DNA from: an uncultured Bacilli bacterium
GTDB lineage: Bacteria > Bacillota_I > Bacilli_A > RF39 > UBA660
NCBI GenBank assembly: GCA_948543905.1
Contig: CAOVIS010000004.1
Location: forward strand, 1 to 6,386
Reading direction: 5' to 3'
DNA length: 6,386 nucleotides
Shown here one piece after another: positions 1 through 5,236 of the stretch (positions within the stretch are counted from its first letter, which is position 1; each line of letters opens with the position of its first letter). The position numbers and the translations under genes are program-made. The notes beneath the pieces were generated by a model. The model saw only the letters and a list, made by a program, of their open reading frames with translations. It ran no database searches and was not told the DNA's origin.

Positions 1-1131
1 TTATTCTTCTCTATTTTACCATTACACCATACTTACGAATGTACGTTAGGATTTTTACTGCCAATTTATAGTGGTGCTAGTATTGCTCATTGCGAAGGAT
101 TACGCTATATTACCAAAAATCTAGGCGAATTCCATCCTTCTGTTATCTTGTGTGTTCCTCTATTACTAGAAAATGTACATAAAAATATTGTCAAAAATAT
201 GAATCAGTCTTTGCCTGAAAAATATAAGAAATCAGAAGGAAATCCCTTTAACGGTTTACCTTTCTATTTAAAGAAAATGCAAATTCCTGAATCAGGTTTA
301 TTATTAGAGCCATATAAAGTATATCTTACGAAAACAGTAGAAGAAGTGGAGACTCATGGATTTGTTCCAGCTTTGCATGGTAAAGTTGCAATGTCTTTAT
401 TGGGAGTTAGTGTAGAACTTAATAGTGGTTATAAGTATGATGGCTATAAAGGTAGTATGCTTCTTAGTATAGTTGCTACAAAACCAACTATTATTTATCC
501 GGATATAAGAGTCGGAAATTTAACATTTTTTCCTAGTTTAGATATTTCAAATAATATAAATAGAGCTAATGGGGTGTCTTATGGAGCTTATAATTCAGGC
601 ATGCTTAGTGGTAATGAGATAAAATCGCAGATGCAGGGGGATAAGCCTGATATTATTATTGATAAGCCAGATAATATTGTTATTAATCCTAATTCAGTAA
701 ATTTAACTTTAAATGAAACTATTGGTATTTATACCGAGCCAGTTTTAGATATTAAAGCTGATAATCCTTATCAGAAAATTGATATTGGTGAGGGAATTTA
801 TTTATATCCCGAGGAAATATATTTAGCTAAAACTAATGAATGGACAGAAACTTATAATTTAGTGCCAATGATGAGTGGTCGGAGTTCGCTTGGAAGAAAT
901 GGACTTCATGTACACTGTTCAGCGGGTATGGGCGCGGTTGGCTATAAAGGTTATTGGCATATGGGAATTAGACCAACTAAACCTATTTGGGTAGTTAAAG
1001 ATTTAAAATGTTGTCAAATATATTATTATACTTTTGAAGGAGAACTATCAAATATGTATAGTGGCTATATGCAAGAACTGCCAAAAGAAGAATTAGGAAG
1101 TCAAATGTATAGAATTTTGAAGAAGCATTAG
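1..1131 (+). CDS. Acyl-CoA synthetase fragment fused in frame to tandem dCTP deaminase-like domains (5' partial)
   Basis: The frame is open from the first base to TAG at 1129-1131. Codons 1-66 read LPLHHTYECTLGFLLPIYSG, then a CEGLRYITKNL stretch and VPLLLEN. These are core motifs of long-chain acyl-CoA synthetases (AMP-binding enzymes that activate fatty acids). The ligase C-terminal half (the YGxTE, TGD and final lysine regions) is absent, so this piece cannot be an active ligase. From about codon 67-95 onward the protein resembles dCTP deaminase/dUTPase. A first degenerate domain runs roughly from base 292 to 543. A second, complete domain begins near MLSGNEIK (base 601) and includes NPNSVNLTL, the GRSSLGRNGL nucleotide-binding motif and GYKGYWHMGI. 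Normal family members have a catalytic glutamate within the last motif (GYWTLEI-type); here it is glycine, and serine in domain 1. Catalysis is therefore doubtful. Without the ligase part, possible starts are ATG 199 or ATG 601, but neither has a convincing ribosome site. The domain calls are confident; whether the fusion is real is not. Confidence 0.75.
   Translation, partial: LFFSILPLHHTYECTLGFLLPIYSGASIAHCEGLRYITKNLGEFHPSVILCVPLLLENVHKNIVKNMNQSLPEKYKKSEGNPFNGLPFYLKKMQIPESGLLLEPYKVYLTKTVEEVETHGFVPALHGKVAMSLLGVSVELNSGYKYDGYKGSMLLSIVATKPTIIYPDIRVGNLTFFPSLDISNNINRANGVSYGAYNSGMLSGNEIKSQMQGDKPDIIIDKPDNIVINPNSVNLTLNETIGIYTEPVLDIKADNPYQKIDIGEGIYLYPEEIYLAKTNEWTETYNLVPMMSGRSSLGRNGLHVHCSAGMGAVGYKGYWHMGIRPTKPIWVVKDLKCCQIYYYTFEGELSNMYSGYMQELPKEELGSQMYRILKKH
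199..285 (+). other. Junction zone between ligase fragment and deaminase-like protein
   Basis: Ligase-like sequence is recognisable up to about base 198 (LLLENVHKNIVKNM). Deaminase-like sequence is recognisable from about base 286 (IPESGLLLEP). The residues between cannot be assigned firmly to either family. The first deaminase domain has only about 30 residues before its GLLLEP strand. A full domain would have more there, including a PNS-type strand like the NPNSVNL of domain 2. Its 5' end therefore seems to have been lost at the join. No inverted repeat, target duplication or insertion sequence is visible here. Confidence 0.5.
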
Positions 1132-1148
1132 ACTTCTAATTTTTTTTT
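1121..1148 (+). terminator. Weak intrinsic terminator after the deaminase-like gene
   Basis: AGAAG (1121-1125) can pair with CTTCT (1133-1137), followed by AA and nine T's (1140-1148). An alternative small hairpin is ATTAG-ACTT-CTAAT just before the same T run. The stem is short and AT-rich and overlaps the stop codon, so termination may be incomplete and could allow some read-through into yabP. Confidence 0.45.
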
Positions 1149-1177
1149 ATTTACATAAGCTTTATTAGGAGGATTAT

Positions 1178-1471
1178 ATGATAGATAAAACAGAAGAAGT
1201 AATAAGTTATGGAACACATGAACTTAAATTAATGGATAGAAGAGAACTTTCATTAACGGGTATTAAGAAAATTACTAGTTTTGATAGTGAAGAATTTTTA
1301 CTGGAAAGTAATATGGGGATAATTTTGGTTAAAGGGACTAATTTGGAAATAATGCGGCTTGATACGCATGATGGTAATTTGAAGATTAAAGGGAAGATTA
1401 ATGGATTTACATATCTTGATAATAAAGAAAAGCCTAAGGATGAGAGTTTACTTGCAAAGCTATTTAAATAA
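1178..1471 (+). CDS. yabP: Sporulation protein YabP
   Basis: This 97-residue protein matches the YabP/YqfC family over its whole length. The central TGIKKITSFDSEEFLLES stretch corresponds to the 'TGV..V.SFD.EEFLLET' core, followed by the MGIILVKG strand, a KIKGKINGFTYLD strand and a C-terminal LLAKLFK tail. Family members are about 95-100 residues long, soluble and rich in beta strands. In Bacillus yabP is expressed in the mother cell under SigE and sits next to yabQ and divIC, the same order as here. The start is well supported: AGGAGG at 1167-1172 lies five bases before ATG 1178. The stop codon TAA (1469-1471) shares its last base with the yabQ start codon, so the two are probably translationally coupled. 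The identification is confident; the biochemical role of the family is not well known. Confidence 0.93.
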   Translation: MIDKTEEVISYGTHELKLMDRRELSLTGIKKITSFDSEEFLLESNMGIILVKGTNLEIMRLDTHDGNLKIKGKINGFTYLDNKEKPKDESLLAKLFK

Positions 1472-1803
1472 TGGATGCTAAAGTACAAATAGAAGTGCTT
1501 CTCTTTTCTTTTTTGTATGGAGTATTTTTCTATTTTATTTCACTTGTTAATAATAAAATTATATTTAATAAAAAAAGATTGTATAAAAGTGTTACAATTA
1601 TTTTATTTATGTATAATATAGTTCTTTTGTATATTATAATTGTCTATAAAATTAATAAAGGTATTTTTCATATTTATTTTTTCTTAATGATGATTTTAGG
1701 GTTTATGTTAGGAGTAAGATTGCATAAATATTTGTTAAATAATGTCAAATATCGCGGTTTTGTTGCAAAAGTTAAAAAGAGATGTTATACTAAGAAAAAA
1801 TAG
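1471..1803 (+). CDS. yabQ: Spore cortex biosynthesis protein YabQ
   Basis: This 110-residue membrane protein has three predicted hydrophobic segments, at about residues 8-25, 40-58 and 64-82, and a basic tail rich in Lys/Arg. Sequence, size, topology and position directly after yabP identify it as YabQ. In Bacillus YabQ is a membrane protein needed for the peptidoglycan cortex of the spore. The motif NKGIFHIYFFLMMILGFML before the last segment resembles the 'NEGEFRIYIFLAVLLG' pattern of the family. Its ATG overlaps the yabP stop by one base and no good Shine-Dalgarno site lies close upstream, which points to coupling with yabP translation. The protein is somewhat short compared with longer family members. 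Confidence 0.9.
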   Translation: MDAKVQIEVLLFSFLYGVFFYFISLVNNKIIFNKKRLYKSVTIILFMYNIVLLYIIIVYKINKGIFHIYFFLMMILGFMLGVRLHKYLLNNVKYRGFVAKVKKRCYTKKK

Positions 1804-1810
1804 GGGTGAT
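1803..1810 (+). promoter_or_regulatory. Shine-Dalgarno site deciding the divIC start
   Basis: GGGGTGAT matches the 3' end of 16S rRNA (GGTGAT is a perfect match). It begins on the last base of the yabQ stop codon. It excludes the upstream ATG 1742 as the main start and favours initiation at 1811-1826, where only ATT, ATT and GTG are available in frame. Confidence 0.6.
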
Positions 1811-1825
1811 ATTATTAAAAAGAAA

Positions 1826-2110
1826 GTGTCCAAAAAGGAAAAGAGAAGACTTACTTTTATTATATTAACTTTTATAGGTATAATTTCTTTTATGTGTGTA
1901 AATATTATTCCCGATTTATTGAAAATTAGTAATAATAAAAAAGAAACAGTGTTGTTGCAAAGTTCTTATGAAGACCTTTTAGATAAAGAGAAATCTTTAA
2001 AATCAGAAGTCCAAAAATTGAAAAATCCGGCATATTTAGAGAGATTTGCTAAAGAAAAATTTTTTTATACTAATAGTGATGATATAATAATAAGAAAAAC
2101 AGGCCAATAA
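1826..2110 (+). CDS. divIC: Septum formation initiator DivIC/FtsB family
   Basis: This is a small bitopic divisome protein. From GTG 1826 it is 94 residues: a basic cytoplasmic N-terminus (SKKEKRR), one membrane segment at about 9-27, an external coiled coil at about 36-66 (LLDKEKSLKSEVQKLK), and the conserved C-terminal block NPAYLERFAKEKFFYTNSDD. That layout is typical of DivIC/FtsB, which bridges FtsL and DivIB/FtsQ at the division septum. The start is uncertain. ATG 1742 would give 122 residues but overlaps yabQ by 62 bases and has no ribosome site. A strong site, GGGGTGAT (1803-1810), lies just after the yabQ stop, so the true start should be close downstream: either GTG 1826 (15-base gap) or the non-standard ATT at 1811/1814. 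It is the third gene of the yabP-yabQ-divIC operon, as in Bacillus. Confidence 0.88.
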   Translation: MSKKEKRRLTFIILTFIGIISFMCVNIIPDLLKISNNKKETVLLQSSYEDLLDKEKSLKSEVQKLKNPAYLERFAKEKFFYTNSDDIIIRKTGQ

Positions 2111-2122
2111 GTCTGTTTTTTT
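2095..2122. terminator. Bidirectional intrinsic terminator between divIC and the convergent XRE gene
   Basis: AAAAACAGGC (2095-2104) pairs with GTCTGTTTTT (2111-2120) around a six-base loop, with one G-T pair. The stem ends in T's on the plus strand and, read on the minus strand, also ends in T's. It overlaps the divIC stop codon (2108-2110) and lies six bases beyond the end of the minus-strand gene, so it can serve both transcripts. Confidence 0.85.
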
Positions 2123-2128
2123 CAAGAG

Positions 2129-2386
2129 TTAACGATTTTCAAAAAATTTTTCAATGCTAATATTTAAAACTTCAGATATATTCCATAAAACAGGAATGCT
2201 TATACCCATCACTTTGCCTGTTTCTAGAGAACCAATTAAGCCAGTAGAAACATTACACATCTCGGCAAGTTTAGATTGAGATATTTTGTTTTTAGGATTA
2301 TTGAGATTATATAAACCTCGATAATATCTGACATTAGCTCCGATAATTTTAAAAATATCGCCTCTTGTTTCTTTGATATATAACAT
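2129..2386 (-). CDS. Small XRE-type HTH transcriptional regulator
   Basis: This 85-residue protein is essentially a single Cro/CI-type helix-turn-helix domain. After an N-terminal helix (ANVRYYRGLYN) comes the helix-turn-helix ISQSKLAEMCNVSTGLIGSL followed by ETGK, then LWNISEVLNISIEKFFENR. The latter matches the 'L..Ia.aL.vs...LF' end of the fold. A loop of about eight extra residues (NLNNPKNK) sits between helix 1 and the ISQ of helix 2. There is no second domain, so ligand sensing is not evident. The start is supported by AGGAGG (plus-strand CCTCCT at 2391-2396) four bases before the ATG. It lies convergent to divIC and divergent from the membrane protein gene at 2589. It may control its own promoter and the divergent one, but that is inference from position. 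Confidence 0.9.
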   Translation of the reverse strand: MLYIKETRGDIFKIIGANVRYYRGLYNLNNPKNKISQSKLAEMCNVSTGLIGSLETGKVMGISIPVLWNISEVLNISIEKFFENR

Positions 2387-2447
2387 AATTCCTCCTAATA
2401 TATTGAGATTTTACCATTGTTATATATCCTAAACTATGTCATTTATA

Positions 2448-2476
2448 ATTCTAGCATAAAATTCTGATATAAGCAA
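2448..2476 (-). promoter_or_regulatory. Sigma-A-type promoter for the small XRE gene
   Basis: Read on the minus strand: -35 TTGCTT (2471-2476), a 17-base spacer, -10 TAGAAT (2448-2453) preceded by an extended TGC. Transcription would begin near 2441, leaving a leader of about 55 bases before the ATG at 2386. Confidence 0.7.
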
Positions 2477-2530
2477 TAATTTTTACTCATATTTTTGCAT
2501 ATGGATGAATAAAAAATAATTATAATGATA

Positions 2531-2559
2531 TTTGCTATTTAAAAAAAATATGTTATAAT
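2531..2559 (+). promoter_or_regulatory. Sigma-A-type promoter for the two-pass membrane protein gene
   Basis: There is a perfect TATAAT (2554-2559) with extended TGT (2551-2553). The upstream -35 is weaker: TTGCTA at 2532-2537 with 16-base spacing, or TTTGCT at 2531-2536 with 17. The predicted start near 2566 leaves a short leader with AAAGG (2574-2578) ten bases before ATG 2589. A second TATAAT occurs at 2521-2526 but its possible TTGCAT is 19 bases away. Confidence 0.7.
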
Positions 2560-2588
2560 ACTTTTGTTGAAAGAAAGGTTTTGAGTTT

Positions 2589-3992
2589 ATGAAGAGAGTT
2601 AAAAATGAATTACTTAAAAAAGAATTTAAAAAGATTAATAATAGTCTTATTATAGCTTTGGTTTTCTTGGCTATGATGGCTATATGTTTGGTACTTATGT
2701 GGTATAGTGGAGAAAGTTCTAAGAAAAACAGCACTAATATGAGTGAGGTTGCGAGCAAATATTATGCAGATGAGCTAATTTATTTTAATGAGATTATTGA
2801 AAATAAAGAAATTACAGAGAAAGAAGGAATTAAAGCTAAGTTACTTGTAGCTAGTAAACCTATTTTAATTACAAAAGATAAAGAGAATGAAGATTATGCT
2901 TATTATTTAGTTTATGATGGTAAGTATGATTATATTGCTTATATGAGTGGTAAAGATTATGATAAACTTAGTAAATTATCTGAAGTAGAGTTTGTAGCGG
3001 GTACTTCTAAAATTATTGATAAAGAATTAAGAGCAACGGCACTAAAAGTTTATAATAGTAATTATAAGAAAAAAATACTTGATAAAGATTTTGAAAGTTA
3101 TTTAGGTGGAGTATATCTTGATTTATCTGAATCTATTTCATTAAAGGAAATAGAAGAAGAAAAGGCTAGTGTAACTATTAAAGAAAAGCCAGTTAAGTTA
3201 TTTAAAGATAAAAAAGATGCAAAGATGACTTATTATGGAGTGCTTGATGGGGATAATGCTTATATTATTAAAATAAATGATAATGATTATGCAAAAATAA
3301 ATGAAAATACTTTAGAAGATACTCCTGAAACTGTTTATGGGGTTGCAAAGAAAATAGATTTTGATTTACTTAATAGCATGGGAAGTAATGAAAATGTTAC
3401 CCCAGAGTTCTTTACTGTTTTGGGAGGAGTTTATTTAGAAGTTACAAATAATGATACAATGTTTACAATACTTGTAGTTGTAGATGCAATATCAGGATTA
3501 TGTTTCTTCTCATTTATGGTAGCATACTTAATTAGAAGAAGACAAATTAATAGTGGACTTAAGAAATTAAGTGATGAAGAATTAGAAAAAATTGAAAAAG
3601 AAATTGATGACAAAGAAACTTTCTATTACGAAAGAGCACATTTGATTTTAACTAAACATTATATTATTAGTATGATAGGTAAATTTACGGTAGAGGAATT
3701 TAAGAATATTATTTGGATTTATGAATTTAGATTAAAACAATATGGAATTACTGCTAATAAGAGTTTAATGGCTATGAATAATAAGGGAGAAGTTAGAGCT
3801 TTAGTACAAGTTGATGGTGTAACTAAGAAATCAACGGCTGTCTTAAATGAAATTGCTGAGACAATGGTTAGTAAAAACGAGAATATTTTAGTAGGATATA
3901 CTAAAGAAAATAGAGATAAAACTAGTGAATTCTTGAAGGAACTTAAGAAAGAAAAGAAAGAACAAAAGAGAAAAGCTAAAGAAGATAAATAA
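2589..3992 (+). CDS. Two-pass membrane protein with duplicated extracytoplasmic domain, unknown function
   Basis: This 467-residue protein has a basic N-terminus, a membrane segment at about 19-38, a large extracytoplasmic part (about 40-288), a second membrane segment at about 291-315 followed by RRR, and a cytoplasmic tail (316-467). The tail ends in a very Lys/Glu-rich helix. The outer part contains two similar units. One runs about 81-180 (SKPILITKDK, YYLVYDG, SYLGGVYLDL); the other runs about 192-286 (EKPVKLFKDK, YYGVLDG, TVLGGVYLEV). In the tail, LTKHYIISMIGKFTVEEFKN and IIWIYEFRLKQYG look like the strand pattern of small membrane-associated PH-like (YcxB-type or similar DUF) domains. 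That is only a resemblance. It has its own promoter and ends in an intrinsic terminator. It lies divergent from the small XRE gene. I do not recognise the family. Confidence 0.9.
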   Translation: MKRVKNELLKKEFKKINNSLIIALVFLAMMAICLVLMWYSGESSKKNSTNMSEVASKYYADELIYFNEIIENKEITEKEGIKAKLLVASKPILITKDKENEDYAYYLVYDGKYDYIAYMSGKDYDKLSKLSEVEFVAGTSKIIDKELRATALKVYNSNYKKKILDKDFESYLGGVYLDLSESISLKEIEEEKASVTIKEKPVKLFKDKKDAKMTYYGVLDGDNAYIIKINDNDYAKINENTLEDTPETVYGVAKKIDFDLLNSMGSNENVTPEFFTVLGGVYLEVTNNDTMFTILVVVDAISGLCFFSFMVAYLIRRRQINSGLKKLSDEELEKIEKEIDDKETFYYERAHLILTKHYIISMIGKFTVEEFKNIIWIYEFRLKQYGITANKSLMAMNNKGEVRALVQVDGVTKKSTAVLNEIAETMVSKNENILVGYTKENRDKTSEFLKELKKEKKEQKRKAKEDK

Positions 3993-4018
3993 GCTAAGTG
4001 AAAATTTAGCTTTTTTTT
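3991..4018 (+). terminator. Intrinsic terminator between membrane protein and HTH-TM regulator genes
   Basis: AAGCTAA (3991-3997) pairs with TTAGCTT (4006-4012), optionally extended by a G-T pair, and is followed by a T run to 4018. It starts inside the TAA stop codon. The GGAG ribosome site of the next gene (4019-4022) follows the last T directly. The stem is moderate (7-8 bp), so partial read-through is possible. Confidence 0.75.
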
Positions 4019-4027
4019 GGAGATAAT

Positions 4028-5158
4028 ATGAATAGTGATAAAATAGGTTTATTTGTTAAATGCTTAAGAGAAAGTCAAAATATGAGTCAAGAGGAATTAG
4101 CTGGAAAGCTGTATATTGATAGAACTGTGGTAAATAAAATTGAAAAAAGCAAAGTAAATTTGACTGTCGATAATTTAAAGAAGATAAGTGAAATATTTGA
4201 TGTTTCTACTGATGAAATTTTAATTGGTGAGTATAGAAGTAATGAGAATATCGAGGTTATACAAAATGTTAGTTTAGATCTTTATAATAAAAATTTAAAA
4301 TCACAAAAAAGACAAAAGATTTTGGCAATTATGTTTAGTTTAATTATTATTGTGTTTTTAGGGTATTTTTTTGTTAGTACATACAATAAAGTAAAAATAT
4401 ACACTGTTGGGGTGAAGTCTGATTTAATAAATTTTAATAGTGGTTTTTTTATACAAGCTAGAGATAAAGTTTATTTTAATGTAAATATAGATTATAATTT
4501 TGATACCAAAGATTTAGAAATGATTAAATTATATTATAATATTGATGGTAATGATAGAACAATTATTGAAGCTAATCATTTTATGAATTTAGAGTTTACG
4601 GATTTTTATGGATATCAAGAATATGTTGATTTTAATAAACTTGATAAATTAGTTGATAATTTTTATTTAGATTTAATATATAAAAATGGTGAAATCGTAA
4701 AAAATAAATTAGATTTAACTAAGGATTATGTTAATAATAATTTCTTTTTGAGAAAAAAAGAAAAAGGGGTTATAGAAAATAATGATGATGGTGAAAAGAA
4801 AGATTATGTTAATAGTGAGATTAGTTATAAGTTTTTGAGATTAAAAGAAAAATCTCAAGAAAAAGTTGAAAATAGCAGCTATGATTATCCAGCATATGAA
4901 CTTATATATAATAAAATTAATTATGATATATTTCTTTCAGATGAAATTATTAATTTATTTTATAAAATAAATGGTAAAGAATATATTTTAGAGTATATGA
5001 ATTTTAATGATGGTTATGAATATTTTTGTTTAAAAGATGAAACTCATGATATATATAATTTTGTTTTGTATGATAATAAATGTGTTAATTATGATTGTGA
5101 TAAAGTTGATGATACAGTTAATTTAATAAATAATGTATTAGATAAATTGTTAAATTAG
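4028..5158 (+). CDS. Membrane-anchored XRE-family regulator with extracytoplasmic domain
   Basis: In this 376-residue protein the N-terminus is a clear XRE helix-turn-helix (about 7-65): CLRESQNMSQEELAGKLYID, TVVNKIEKSK, then NLKKISEIFDVSTDEIL. A linker and basic stretch (KSQKRQK, 92-97) lead into one membrane segment at about 98-117. The remaining 260 residues, rich in Asn, Asp, Tyr and Lys, would lie outside the cell and contain three cysteines (334, 352, 357). The design suggests a one-component transmembrane sensor that binds DNA inside and perceives something outside. I do not recognise the outer domain. GGAG at 4019-4022, five bases before ATG, supports the start. Base composition is extreme (17 of 120 bases are G/C at 4621-4740). 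It precedes a secreted protein and an ABC transporter ATPase, which may be its targets or partners; that is inference. Confidence 0.9.
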   Translation: MNSDKIGLFVKCLRESQNMSQEELAGKLYIDRTVVNKIEKSKVNLTVDNLKKISEIFDVSTDEILIGEYRSNENIEVIQNVSLDLYNKNLKSQKRQKILAIMFSLIIIVFLGYFFVSTYNKVKIYTVGVKSDLINFNSGFFIQARDKVYFNVNIDYNFDTKDLEMIKLYYNIDGNDRTIIEANHFMNLEFTDFYGYQEYVDFNKLDKLVDNFYLDLIYKNGEIVKNKLDLTKDYVNNNFFLRKKEKGVIENNDDGEKKDYVNSEISYKFLRLKEKSQEKVENSSYDYPAYELIYNKINYDIFLSDEIINLFYKINGKEYILEYMNFNDGYEYFCLKDETHDIYNFVLYDNKCVNYDCDKVDDTVNLINNVLDKLLN

Positions 5159-5160
5159 GG

Positions 5161-5189
5161 GGTGTGCATAAGATGCACTACCTTTTTTT
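5161..5189 (+). terminator. Intrinsic terminator after the HTH-TM regulator gene
   Basis: GGTGTGCAT (5161-5169) pairs with ATGCAC-T-ACC (5173-5182, one bulged T) across the short loop AAG and is followed by seven T's (5183-5189). It is the most GC-rich hairpin in the window and begins three bases after the TAG stop. Confidence 0.85.
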
Positions 5190-5197
5190 AGGTTTTG

Positions 5198-5206
5198 TGT
5201 TATGAT
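5198..5206 (+). promoter_or_regulatory. Possible extended -10 promoter for the secreted protein/ABC transporter operon
   Basis: TGT followed by TATGAT (5201-5206) forms an extended -10 element 31 bases before ATG 5237. No good -35 is visible at the expected distance; that position falls in the 3' arm of the terminator hairpin. A weak core promoter of this kind would suit activation by a regulator, but no operator could be defined. Confidence 0.4.
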
Positions 5207-5236
5207 TAATTTACATAGAAAAGGAGTATATGAATT

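Noticed and set aside
1149..1166. SigE-like promoter before yabP (CATAAGCT as -10)
   Set aside because: SigE control would be expected for this operon, but no matching -35 is found at 13-15 bases upstream, so the sequence does not support a call.
1207..1488. Minus-strand open frame opposite yabP
   Set aside because: It is the antisense shadow of a well-recognised gene, rich in Ser/Leu/Ile as expected from reversed AT-rich coding sequence, with no family resemblance.
1742..1825. N-terminal extension of divIC from ATG 1742
   Set aside because: It overlaps yabQ by 62 bases, has no ribosome site, and adds residues not needed for the family's usual size; a strong ribosome site lies after the yabQ stop.
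2483..2758. Minus-strand open frame across the divergent promoter region
   Set aside because: It covers the promoter and start of the plus-strand membrane protein and looks like low-complexity reverse translation (many Phe, Leu, Ser, Asn).
3431..3613. Minus-strand open frame of 60 residues
   Set aside because: It lies inside the membrane protein gene, is antisense to its second membrane segment and acidic helix, and has no ribosome site worth noting.
5230..5236. ATG 5230 as the start of the secreted protein
   Set aside because: It is in a different frame from the signal peptide and only three bases from the ribosome site.
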